A DNA stretch of 44,225 nucleotides. Origin: Zygnema cylindricum (taxonomy: Eukaryota > Streptophyta > Zygnematophyceae > Zygnematales > Zygnemataceae). The notes beneath the pieces are model-generated. The model made no database searches. It was not told the DNA's origin and was given only the letters and a program-made list of their open reading frames with translations. The translations under genes and the position numbers were made by a program. The stretch spans positions 64,001 to 108,225 of the forward strand of contig JBBHKE010003103.1 of assembly GCA_037447655.1 (NCBI GenBank). Direction: 5' to 3'. Every line of letters begins with the position of its first letter. Position 1 is the stretch's first letter. This document shows, piece by piece, positions 1 through 10,667 of the stretch.

Positions 1-569
1 GGACGGCACAAATTTGTTTTGCACTCCACATGTTCCTTGTGTTTTGTTTCGACGATCTGCGCTGTGACACGTTTATATTTTTTCGCAGATCGATGTGCGG
101 GTGACGTGGGCTGTTCAATGTATGACAGTTTGAGGCTCCGGATTTTTGCCTGTGCTACACTTCGAATTGACATCGGACGGCAAATATTCGCCACGTGTTT
201 CTTATGTTCCCTTCACCCCCCCCCCCTATTTTGGCATTCAGGAGTTTTGTACGGACGTCGGAGGTATACACTATGATTGTACTATTTAGATGCGCTCGTT
301 CTCCAAAAGTCCAAAAGATTCCTTGTTGTGTTACCGGTACGGTAATCACTCATTCCTTGATCAGAAACTATCAGCCTTGGAATCAGTATTTTTCTGTTTG
401 CCGTACGCCAATAATGTTCGAGCTTGTTCGAGCCGTTGAGGTCTCTGGCTTTCTGAAAGGATTTTTTTTTTTTTCAGAAAGTGCGATGGAAAAAACCATC
501 AAAGTACAAAAGGGTTCAAAAAAGAAAAAAAAACGCTTGAAGACTACAAAAGCCAAAGGAGACTGAACG
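1..569. other. Intergenic, no gene seen
   Basis: AT-rich sequence with homopolymer runs (C10 near 219, T-rich run near 463). The short ORFs on both strands overlap one another, have no recognisable domain and use low-complexity codons. I see no splice-linked reading frame. Confidence 0.5.
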
Positions 570-862
570 AAAGTACTGTAATTTACTGCAGATTACAGTA
601 CTGTACAGTACTGAATCTTGCAACTTTTTGGCCCTCCGGGGTGCCGAAGACGTCCGCGACCGCTCGTTTAGGGTTTATTTTTTCTGTTTTTGTTTTTTTT
701 TTATTAAAAAAACAACCCAAACCCCAAAACCCTATTTCTCGTACCCGATCCCAAGAGGTGCAGAATGTCGGCGCGAGGTGCCGCGAGGTGCCGAAGGTCC
801 CACACTTGTATGGGGGCTTGTTCGATACCCTTGCTGTACAGTAATGTAATCTACTGTACTTT
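570..862. repeat. Putative small TIR element
   Basis: The left end starts AAAGTACTG and contains CAGATTACAGTACTGTACAG. The reverse complement of the right end starts AAAGTACAG and contains TAGATTACATTACTGTACAG, so about 19 of 21 inner positions match in inverted orientation. No target duplication was identified and the inside has no credible ORF. A non-autonomous DNA transposon is the simplest reading. Confidence 0.45.
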
Positions 863-970
863 TCAAATCTGTACTTTACTGTACTGTAGACTGTTGGTCT
901 CGTGGCGTCTCGCTAGCCGGTATTGTTTTCCGTAGTTTTCATTTATTGACCGGAATTTCCGGAATCTTTA

Positions 971-1666
971 GGGCATGTCCCCATGTAACCGATATTTTGA
1001 AACGTTATTTTGGAATTTAGCGCTGATTTTACGGTGTACTTTTCAAAGTGTGCCTATGTGAATCGTTACTTGCGCGTTCATTATTTTGAATATGTGGCAG
1101 CTGTACACGTCGCCAATACTTGCGAAACCCAAACTGCTGACATTTGTAGACGCCAACGGTCTCGGAACAAACTGCGGACATTTGTACGCCGCAAAGAGCT
1201 CTTGACATACTGGGACAATCGTCGACGCCAACTGTCATTTGTTGACGCCCACACGTGAACGACATAAGCAATCGCCTACGTCTACAAAATGACATTTGTA
1301 GACGCCCACAAGTGGACAACATAAGCAAACGGACAAACAATTTTTTTTTCGTGTATTCTCCCAACTGCAAAAAAACAAATGAAAACTTTTGACGCGTGCA
1401 ACCCAAGATTTCTATTCGTCAATAGGGTAGTATTTTGATTAAAAGCAGATCGCGATTTGATTTCATTGCAAGTGTGAAGATGAGCTGGAAGTGGGTCGCG
1501 ATGATAATACTGCCAAATCGCCGTACCTTTCAAGTTCCAAGATGACGCAAAATGTATTTGAGTTTTTGCCCATTTTTCGTACGGCGTAATATTTTCAAGT
1601 AGGAAGTCCCATTTTCTGTGTAAACGACGGAAAAAAACCCTTACTTGAACACATGGGGACACGCCC
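971..1666. mobile_element. Non-autonomous TIR element with TTA target duplication (PIF/Harbinger-like)
   Basis: The left end reads GGGCATGTCCCCATGT and the right end is the inverse of GGGCGTGTCCCCATGT, so 15 of 16 bases match. It is flanked on both sides by TTA (968-970 and 1667-1669), the three-base duplication typical of PIF/Harbinger elements. Internally a module with GACATTTGTAGACGCC recurs about four times between 1140 and 1310. No transposase ORF is present, so it would have to be mobilised in trans. Confidence 0.75.
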
Positions 1667-1689
1667 TTAGACTGGGTGATTTAAGAGTC

Positions 1690-1856
1690 ATGGTGCGTCT
1701 CCATGTGCCTAAGTAAGGGTATTTTTCTGTCGTTTCCGTGTAAAACTTAGAGCCGTACCGCGTAAGTTTCAACCGTACAAAAAAATAGAGAAAATGAAAA
1801 GTACATTTTGCGTCATCATCGAATTTAAGTTGTACTACATGTTGTCGTTAGGAGGG
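1690..1856 (+). repeat. Fragment of the 3447-4221 element family
   Basis: Starts with GGTGCGTCTCCATGTGCC and follows the left part of the element at 3447 nearly base for base, including GAGCCGTACCGCGTAAGTTT and TTGTACTACATGTTGTCGTT. It breaks off where the purine-rich tract begins, so it is a truncated copy. Confidence 0.75.
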
Positions 1857-2435
1857 AGAAAATTTACGGATAAGAGGGGGAGAAAAGATGGTGTGCGAGA
1901 GGGAGTGGTGAAAGTAAGAGAGGGATGAAGAGAGAAAAGGAGAGAATAAGGGAGAGAAAGAGAGAGAGAGCAAAATAAAAGAAAAAAGAAAGAGAGAGGG
2001 GGAGAAAGAAGGAGAGAGTTTGCTAAAGAGACATCGAGAAACAGAGGGGAAAGAGAAAAAAGCGAGATAGAGAGGGGGAGGGAGAGAGAAAAAGGGAGAG
2101 GGGAAAGGAGAGAGGGAGAGCGATGGAACGAGGTAAAGATTTAGGAAAAAAAGGAGAGAGGGAGAAAAAAAAAGAGATATAGTGACAAAGAGGGGGAGAG
2201 AAGGGGGGAAAGAGAGTGAAAAGGAGAGTGACACAAAATGAGACAAAGATAACGCAAGAGAGAGAGGGGGAGAGGGCAAAAGTGAAAGAGGGAGGAAGGG
2301 AAAGAGATAGAGGAAAAATGTGATAGAGACAGAGAGAGTGAAAAAGAGATTGAGAGGTATGAAGGAAGAGATAAAAAGAGGGGGAAGAGAGACAGCGATA
2401 TAGAGAGAGATAGAGTGTTTGAGGGAGAGAGTATC
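1857..2435. repeat. Purine-rich GA low-complexity tract
   Basis: About 580 bases with almost only A and G on the plus strand, made of irregular GAGA, GGGAGA and GAAAGA words. The Ser/Leu/Pro/Phe-rich ORFs read on the minus strand are products of this composition and not genes. Confidence 0.9.
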
Positions 2436-3446
2436 TTTCTCGGTCGAAGGTTATTGCCGTATTGTATTCAAAGTTCGTACCTTTGCGAAGTTTTGCTAAC
2501 GGGCCTGACATAAAGTTGCATCGTGGGTTTGATTTTTTTGTGTTTTCGATCAAGTTATCGCTTGGTAGTTGAAAGGTATTGTGCGATACCACTTTGCGTT
2601 GTCGTAAAATGGCAACGATTGTAAATGTTACCATACGGTAGCTGTTTGGACAAAGTTTACTTTTGCCTACCGTAGTGTCATGCCTTTAAGACTCACATGG
2701 GATTCCATTACTGTTTTCAAATAGTAAAAAAAATGCCTTTTTATGTTGCCTGTGTTGATTGCGTTTACATCCAAAAATATTGCACTCTAAACAATGAGAA
2801 TCACAACTTCAAACATGATAAATGAGCACTCAAGAACGACCTTGTAAATTACCACATCAAATTATCCAGGCCGGCCATCTATGACTTTGCTTGGGTTTTT
2901 TTTAAGCACCCAAAGAGATCTCCAAAGTACTATACAGCGCACCATGATTATTTTAGTCACAAACCAAGACTATTTGAGCACCGAGATACTAAATGTCCTG
3001 TTTAGTCTTACCACGTATTTTGCGAGTTTGACAATAATTACATCATTTGTCACACGAGCATTGCTTCAACAATGCATTAACTACACAAAATATAAAGCTA
3101 CTCAGGTACCCACACGTATTATCCCAGACAACGACCTTCCTTAGAGACCTCGTCTCTTGTTCAAAGCCCTTATCCTCATGGTTATTTTAAATACCTTTAT
3201 CTTATTTCCCTACTTGTGAGGCGAGAGAGAATATTTCTCACGAAAGTGAGTTATTTAACGATGATTAATATCCCATAACTACAATGGACATATTAGCACA
3301 GTTAATTCTACTATCAACATGAATCGCCCTTAATGTTAGTATGTTACACTAGAACCTAATGTTACGCTGTCCAATTATAGTATGACGTACAAACAGGTAC
3401 GGACCTTCTATATCAAAACCATGATTGCCTACTTGTGGAAATTTAA
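2436..3446. other. Intergenic, nothing identified
   Basis: AT-rich. A plus-strand ORF at 2881-3144 has ordinary intergenic composition, no recognisable motif and no good splice or start context. No RNA gene or repeat stands out. Confidence 0.5.
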
Positions 3447-4221
3447 GGGTGCGTCTCCATGTGCCTAAGGGCTTTTTTCTGTCGTTTCCTGTAAAAATTA
3501 GAGCCGTACCGCGTAAGTTTCAAGTATACAAAAAAATAGAGAAAATCAGAAGTACATTTTGCGTCATTATCGAATTTAAGTTGTACTACATGTTGTCGTT
3601 TTGTGTTCTTCGACCCACGGCCACGCCAAAAAACGTCATCTTCAAACTTTTCTTTAAAACACAGGGAGAATGTGTTTTAAAACAAAGAATATTCGAAAAC
3701 CAAATAGAAACACGTAGTCGCACGTGTAAAAAAATTTCAAAAAATTTCAAAAGAATTCAAGCGACGACGAAAAGTGCACGATCCGCTATGTTTTGTCCGT
3801 TTGGGTTCAGGTACGACAAAGCAAAGTACACAATTTGTTTGGCTTTGTCCGTTCGGCCTGGTACGGATTTTATTTCGCCAGGGGTCTCAAGATCCGATGC
3901 CATTTCACGTCGAGCGGACAAGAGACGCAAAGGCAAAATGCATCTTCTTCAACCGTGAAACTGCACAAGCTGGAAGGCGGTACGTCTACAATGTCACGAA
4001 AAGTCATGCGACGTCACAAGTAGTTACAAAAAATAACGTGCCTCATCACAGATCGTACACTGTCAACAGCCGTCACGGGCATTGTCGACGTATACAATCG
4101 TCACGCCCTTAAGTGACAACTTCGTTTGTTACACATAGAGACACCCGAAATCCGGGTCCGCCGGATCTGCGCTAAAATACAAAGTATATTCTCTAAGTTT
4201 CAAGTACATGGAGACGCACCC
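3447..4221. mobile_element. Non-autonomous TIR element, GGGTGCGTCTCCATG family
   Basis: Begins GGGTGCGTCTCCATGT and ends with its exact inverse, ACATGGAGACGCACCC. The left flank is TAA and the right flank TCA, which could be a mutated TWA duplication as in PIF/Harbinger elements. A second, truncated copy lies at 1690. The ORFs inside are short, overlapping and without transposase motifs. Confidence 0.7.
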
Positions 4222-5983
4222 TCATTCGTTAAGCTTGTCGTATGTAATAAACTAATAATGGTTCAAATAACAGTATTCCGTTGGTTGAATATTTTGTTTC
4301 AGAGGAGAAAGTGCTCGCGAGTACGTTAACTTTTTGCGCTAACAAAAAGTCAAAGTTACAATGGCGATTTTACCCAATACTCATGTAAGTGCCAAATTAT
4401 AAACCGCCTTGCAACTGCCGATACGCCAACAGAAAAGCACGAGCGATACGCTTCGAAGCTGGATACGCTACAAGCCTCCAAAAGTACGATCTACAGTAGT
4501 ACATTATCTCAATTTGGGCGTCTCAAACTTCGTTTTCTGTCAACCTTTTAAACGTTTTTTGTTCAACTTTTACAAAGGCATAATTTTGATGCAACAAAAG
4601 CAAAAACGGAAATGACAGGATTTGAGCAGACAATCTTCCTCCCCTTTTTTTTATTGTTTAGTACTTTAATTGTTCCTTTGATTGGCAAGACGCCCGAAGC
4701 ATTTATCACGAATTGTTGTAAAAGTACGATGCTAGTAAATTCTGATGTGAAAATGTAATATTTTAGAAATAGAACGAGTTTGACGACAAAACCATTTTAA
4801 ACCAGACAAGTCCCTTGACACGTGTGTACATCTTATACAAGTATTAAGTTACTATCTCTTATCGAGTCACATTTTTTCTTTACTTGCAAAATTATCAAAT
4901 AGCCTCGATTACACTATTTAAGTAGGTGGACCAAAATGAGTCAACAATTGTATACCCTAAAAAACCCCTAGCTTATGACAATACCATTAAATTCACTAAC
5001 TCTAATAGGATGAAAAATGTACTTTAAATGCTCTTGCACCGTAGATGAACAAGTACATTACAACAATATCTGACTCTCCGAGTCAATATTGCAAATATGC
5101 ATCGTTGCACTGCTTGTTGTATATACTCGCTCCTTTTTTGGGGGACAAATGTCACAAATCATTGAAACTTCTATTTGAAGCATCTATCTTAGAGCATTGT
5201 AAAGGAGAATATTGTTTACAATGTAGACATTCAACAACTTTCTATGGGCTTGTTTTAAATGAGCATAATTTAGAGAATGATCTCAACCTCTGATTCTCAC
5301 TTATGAGGCAACATGCTCGTTGAATCATCCCATGACATAAAATGACTTTGTTCTTTCAAGAATCCGATTTTTTCTTTCTCGTTTTTGACTAAGCTTTCAC
5401 TTAGCTTGGGTTCATTTTCACGCTATGGTTATTTTAGCAAATATTTCACATCGAAACGAGTACAACCGGCGGAAAATATTAAGCAATTAATGCTTTTCAG
5501 ATGTAATGCAGCTGTAAACAATATGATTGCATACGAAAACGACAAAACAACCGCGGCTTTGACGGCTTCCTTTGATATTCTCAAAGGGTCACCAATTAGG
5601 GTGTTTTCTCAATTACATGACCCAATCTCATGCAACAAATGTATTCAACACAAGAGCTTCTGTTGAAATATGCACTAAACGTTTTCTTTTCTGACAAAGT
5701 TCTTTTAGTTTACCTCTCTTAAATGTTGAAACGTTTTTCATAAAAAAATGTATTAGTAAACATAGGATGTCAACCCGGTGTTGAATCATTCATGAAGACA
5801 GTTCAACACAAAACTTGAGTACCAAACTAACGAATTTGTGAGCTATTTGAGAAGGTATTAAATCTTTGCACACTTGTTTAGTAACAATTAAGGCTCAAAA
5901 ACTCTACCTTTAACAGTAATCTTAAAACACCTAACTAGCTTCACTACATTGGAACCACATTATTGAAGAAAAGTTCCATTGTG
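4222..5983. other. Intergenic, nothing convincing
   Basis: Two plus-strand ORFs (5045-5293 and 5385-5666) were read closely. They show no domain, no homologous motif and no linked splice sites. The stretch may hold old repeats, but none that I could pair within the window. Confidence 0.45.
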
Positions 5984-8043
5984 CTACTCTTGCTTCAAAG
6001 AGCTCGTATCACTTCCATTTTTGCACAGAATACATGCAAAAAAATACATAAATAGAAAGGCGAAATTAGATCCAAGAAATGCCCAAATAATGACTAAAAA
6101 ATGGGGCCCAAAAGTGGAGAACATAAACTGGTCAAATAACACCATACCGAAACCGGCAAATCCAAACACCATTGAAAGTGCCATCCATCTCCGACCACTC
6201 ACTATGTCAGTTTTCTTTACACCAAAAAATAATATTTTCACAGGCTTTGAACTTATCGAGTCATTAAACAAAAGTACCATTAACACGCCACATAAGGCAA
6301 TAGGGAAAAGGTAAAGTTGTTCTTGAAGAAGGGGATGCCCAAAACTCGCTATTAGACCGACAACGAGGAATAATCCGTGTAAACTATGTCGACCCCTCCA
6401 CTCTATATCTCTCCACCACGACACATGTGACAATAATGCCACTATAATAGACAGAGAAGAGTTAGAAGTTGAAACAATATCCATCATTCGAAAGATGTTG
6501 AGAGGATAAATACAATGGTGGAGAAGACCGGATATACACATAAGTGAATACCATAGATAAGCATGAGCCCAAGAGAATGCCCCAGGAGGAGGGTTGGAGA
6601 CATAAAGAGCTTTGTGAAAAAAATTAAAACTTCCAAAAGCTCCAAATATTATGCCTCCGATACAAACCGGTACAAGAGCTGGCCACTTAACCAGAAAGGA
6701 ATGAGAACAGTAAGGAACCTACAAGAAACAAACAAAACTTTCCATCAAAACTGTGAATAAATGTTGTCTACTAAGGTAGGAAATAGAACTGAGGTCTCAT
6801 TCAAAAAAAGGAAAAGAAGAAACCTAACTATCAAAGCAAGTTTTTCAAAAGAATTTTGTGATGGGAGCGATTATAGAAAGTCCTGCAAATATACGGAGCT
6901 GTAAATATTCCGATGAGTAGAAACGACAAAAACTTAACAAAATACAATTTTGAAACCATTCACTCCAGGTCAATTGGTTTTATAAGTTTTGGGACAAAGT
7001 AAAAACTTCCAAGTAATCATGCATTGCTCAAAACATTGATTTTAATCGCTACAATAAAACAAAATTTTAATCGTAACGCTTTTAAAACAACCACCAAACC
7101 TAACCGGAGTAAATTCTCCATACTATTAGCGTTGACAATAGTTATAGGGGGGAATTATAGGAATTTAAAAGTTATTACTGGCGCTTCTGGCCAGTATCCC
7201 TGTAATTGTACGAAAAATTATAGAATTTGTACGGAATTTTTTTAAGATTACTCTAGTAATTGGCCAGTATTGCCAATTATAGGCAGGTATAATTAATAAT
7301 TACCCTATTAATGATTCAATAGGCTCCTAATCTTAATAGAATCATTCATTTGGAAAAAAAAAAGTGCCTTATTTGTCTGTATTTGAAGTTAGGTTTGGAT
7401 TTTGACATATAATTCAGGTATTGTAACAAACACAACAAAAAAAAACTTGTAACACGGGTATTTGCAATTCACACACATTCTCCAATCCACACTATTTGCA
7501 CACTTGATATGGAGGTAAAAAATAAAAAAATACTTCAACCCAAAGTAGTAAAGTGCAAATTGATGACAAGGGAGTGTGCATTTACCAAGTTTACCAATTT
7601 TTAACTGAATTTCTAATACAAACAAATATAAGTCAAAGGCATTCACCAACCCTAAAAGATGATACAATCATTCACTCTTTTTCCTGAAGAGAAAACAACA
7701 ACCTTGAATGGAAATTCCCACAAGACAACAATGCAAAGAGTTTCATAATGTTGCCTACATTGTAAGAAAGAAGTTCGAAACTCTAATATAAATATAAGCA
7801 TAAGAAATTTGCATAATTTTGCCTACATTGTAACAAAAAAGATGCCATCTTTAAAAAATGAACGCGAGAAATTCAATAAAAAAAGCTGACAAATTGGAGA
7901 AGAATTACCTTAAAAAGAATATATGGTGGATTGGGTGTGGCATTAACAAGAGGAACAAGGACATTTTTCCAGAGGAAAGGAACATTTGTTTTCAAAAGAT
8001 TACAAGTTGCTGGAAAAAAACTTTCAACTAGAGCTAGAGACAT
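5984..8043 (-). CDS. Seven-helix membrane protein, family not identified (two exons)
   Basis: I join exon 1 (8043-7909, donor AAG|GTAATT) to exon 2 (6718-5984, acceptor TTTCTTGTAG|GTT). Both junctions are in phase 0 and together give 289 residues. Exon 2 encodes about seven hydrophobic helices: PALVPVCIGGIIFGAFGSF, AHAYLWYSLMCISGLLHH, SSLSIIVALLSHV, SLHGLFLVVGLIASF, LYLFPIALCGVLMVLLF, RWMALSMVFGFAGFGMVLF and a C-terminal one ending FFACIL. The tail is short and hydrophilic (SSLKQE). The SGLLHHC...MMD pattern in helix 2 loosely recalls the Ser/His/Asp layout of CREST-type proteins (ceramidase, PAQR, TMEM8), but the C-terminal HxxxH was not found, so no function is assigned. An intermediate exon between 6720 and 7908 cannot be excluded, and in-frame ATGs at 8178 and upstream could lengthen the N-terminus. 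The gene is head-to-head with the LLP-like gene. Confidence 0.62.
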
Positions 8044-9207
8044 GAAGGATTTTTTTTTTCGAAAATTCGCACTAAATGTATTGAAAATGTCCTCACGAGA
8101 AGTTATCCGGATGAAACAAGAAGAAAATTGCAGCATAAAATGGGGGAATGTGGATCTAGTAAGTAAGGAAAATGTCAAAATGTGGCGAAGGAAAAACTTG
8201 AAAGCGTCGAAGAGAAACAGCGTGACGTGACAAATTGATTGACAAATTCTTCAAATGATTTGCCACGTCAGGACAACCCGAATTTATCCACAGAAACTAT
8301 TTCCATCACATCCGTTCACTGCGTCATGAACGCTTCACTTACAAAAGTAAAGTACAGTACGGACTGTACGCCGCCTATAGCAATTTGAGTTAGTGAGTAG
8401 TTAGGGCGAGTTTCCATTAGCACGAGTTTTCACTAGCTCGAGTTTTCATTAGTACGAACATACTGTAATTTGTTTTGTTTACCAGGACGTTGAACGTTAA
8501 CCGTTAAAAGTCGTTAGGCTTCCGTAGAGTTTTCATACGACAGCGAAACAGATTGCAATACTATTATTATATGCCAATCAGTATTATATTTGCAACGTGG
8601 CTCTTTTGGGCCACTCAATAAATAGTGCTGATAACACTACGGTGCTAATATTGTCGTGCACACTTGTCGGATTGAATCTGACGGTTCCGATTGAAATATA
8701 AGGTTCGCGCGTCCGATTGGAGGTCTCCAATCGAAAACCGGACACGTGTGCACGTAAGAAAGATTAAGTGGCAAAGAAAAAACATGGTGTTACTGTAGTT
8801 TGTGATTTTGGATAAAAAAAAAATACCTCACTTGAAAAAGTGTTATCAACTCTAGTGGGTGTTAACCGTGTACTTTTAAAAAGAAGATTTTCGCCAAGAC
8901 TTTAACCTATGTTTAACTCCGCACGGTATGCTTATTTCTTGGGACAACCATACGAAATTTACGCACTTTTTGAACATGAATCTTTCCGTACAGTACCGCA
9001 GCCATTCTTGCTTTTCGGTTCCACTTTTTGTCTCCTTCACTTCCCTGTGGTTTACTACCAGATAATCCTTCACTTCTTTCCAATTTTGACCTAAAATCTG
9101 CAGACAGCTATTTTTACAGTTTCTCCACCACTTAAAGTAGTTTTTTCTGCAACCTTTGCAACTGTATCGCTGTTTATCTTTTTTTTTGTTAAGTAAAAGG
9201 GAAAGAG
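8044..9207. promoter_or_regulatory. Bidirectional intergenic region between divergent genes
   Basis: This 1.16-kb interval separates the 5' ends of the minus-strand membrane-protein gene and the plus-strand LLP-like gene, so it must hold both promoters. The 16-bp triplet repeat lies here. An ORF pair around 8876-9094 is antisense to itself and shows no family signal. No clear TATA box was assigned to either gene. Confidence 0.45.
8407..8454 (+). repeat. Three tandem 16-bp units
   Basis: Three consecutive units of the form CGAGTTTTCAYTAGYN with one or two differences each. They lie in the shared upstream region between the two divergent genes, about 365 bp from the membrane-protein start. A regulatory role is possible but only inferred. 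Confidence 0.7.
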
Positions 9208-10667
9208 ATGGGGAAATCTATTCGGTCGAAGAAGAAGAAGAGACTTCGGACCCTTAGAAGAGAGCTTGTGGAGGAGCATTATCAGAAAAAGGAGGACACG
9301 TGTCAAGCTGTACTTGCTGCTGCAGTTGAAGCTCCTCCAGCGGAAATCTTAATAAGTGTGGGAAAAGATACTACTGGTAAGAAAACCTTAAACCCTTTGA
9401 TCATTTTTTTAACCTTTGACCTTTTCTTTGACCTTTGGACCTTTTCAGCACGTTCTTTATGGTTCCTTTTGACTGTATTTTTCTGTTTCTGTTGGTAACT
9501 CTAATACCAGAATCCTTTCTGGTTCAAAAATAAAATACGTAGTCACAAAAAAAAATCCTCACTTCAGACAAGTAATAAAGTATTGGAAGTTTATACTACA
9601 GTCGTGCAAAGTTATCCTCAATATTATCCTAAACCTAACCCTAACCGTAAGGAGCTAGACTTCCCAACCCTATTAGTGTATATAACAATAATTTGGTCGC
9701 GACTTTTTTTTGCCGAAGCTTTTGAATAGTGTCCTTACACTATTTAGGGGAGTGGACTTAATTTGTATTTCTGCACTAAACTACACCGAGTATTGTTATT
9801 AACGTCAAGAAATTATTTCCCTGGGGTTTATAGTTTCTTGTTCAGTTCCAAATGACGTGGCTGGTTTTAAACCGTTTAAAGAATTTAAGCATTTACATTA
9901 TTTTAGGTTCGAGGGGTAAAATTTAGGGGCATCGATATACTGTCATAGGCGCTAATAACGATACACGGTGTAGTATTTTTTATACTAATCTCGCTTTAAT
10001 ATTTAAGGGGAGGAGGGAGAGGCTACTCATGAAACTGCATCCCATTTTTGTTTTTTTACATGTCCATCGCTGCAATGTTTGAGATCGATCAGTAGAAATG
10101 ATTTCAGCTTCATTTTCCATTTACCCCCATTAATCTAAACCAACAGCCATGAAGTTATCCGTGTAATTTGGTGTTTCATTCTGCGTCCTTTAGTGCCTTT
10201 CCGCCATATATTTCGATAGGTATTTTTACTCTATTTTTGTGCATATTATACAAAGAAAAACATTCACTATTAAAATATTTTGTACATTAAACCTATGGTT
10301 CAATTGTGTGCGAAAACATTTGGAAACTCTATATTCGGTAACCTCATGTTATATCTGTCCTATATGGTATAATACTGTATAGTATGGGCAAAATACATGT
10401 AGCGTTTTCAGTTGATTTCAACTGTGGTATATTCACCAGTCATATGGTTTCTCAGGAAATGGGGTGGTGGGGTTTGGGGGTGCAGGGATGGAGGAGGAGA
10501 AACATGACAAAATAGGAGATATAGCAATGGTCGAAAATATATCCGGTAGAAGTGGAACGGCTGATGATTTAAAAGCTAAGGGAGGTATTAAAAAGAAAAA
10601 GAAGCGAGGAAAAATGAGCAAAAAATTAGAGAAAACGTTGAAGAAAAAGGCAGAATTTCCTGTTTAA
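9208..10667 (+). CDS. LLP/DUF2423-type nucleolar lysine-rich protein (two exons)
   Basis: Exon 1 is 9208-9376 (donor ACTG|GTAAGA) and exon 2 is 10456-10667 (acceptor TTTCTCAG|GA). The phase-1 junction restores a Gly codon, giving 126 residues. The N-terminus MGKSIRSKKKKRLRTLRREL is the hallmark of the LAPS18-like (LLP) / DUF2423 family, small basic proteins known from the nucleolus and linked to ribosome biogenesis. The family's second basic block is also present (KKKKKRGKMSKKLEKTLKKK, about residues 100-120), separated by an acidic linker. The stop is followed by AATAAA at 10700. The 1.08-kb intron carries a telomere-like motif and a small TIR element. The start ATG is fixed by the family motif. 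I am confident of family and structure; the cellular role is known only from the family. Confidence 0.85.
9629..9648 (+). promoter_or_regulatory. Interstitial telomere-like motif (telo-box-like)
   Basis: CCTAAACCTAACCCTAACCG lies in intron 1 of the LLP-like gene. It resembles the plant telomere repeat (CCCTAAA). Short telo-boxes are known near promoters and in first introns of plant translation and ribosome-biogenesis genes, which fits the host gene. The regulatory role is inferred. Confidence 0.5.
9782..9972. mobile_element. 191-bp TIR element in intron 1 of the LLP-like gene
   Basis: Left end TACACCGAGTATTGTTATTA; the inverse of the right end is TACACCGTGTATCGTTATTA. The terminal TA on each side may be the target duplication. 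The ends resemble those of the larger elements at 24559 and 37770 (TACACCGCGAA...), so it is probably a short member of that TACACC-ended group. Confidence 0.7.

Noticed and set aside
1848-2634. Long minus-strand ORFs rich in Ser/Leu/Phe/Pro
   Set aside because: They translate the GA-rich low-complexity tract and have no domain or splice context.
5045-5666. Two plus-strand ORFs of 82 and 93 residues as a two-exon gene
   Set aside because: No donor/acceptor pair keeps the frame and neither shows conserved motifs.
7389-7667. Minus-strand 92-residue ORF as an extra exon of the membrane-protein gene
   Set aside because: It lies in the presumed intron and no convincing acceptor/donor pair places it in frame between exons 1 and 2, although it cannot be fully excluded.
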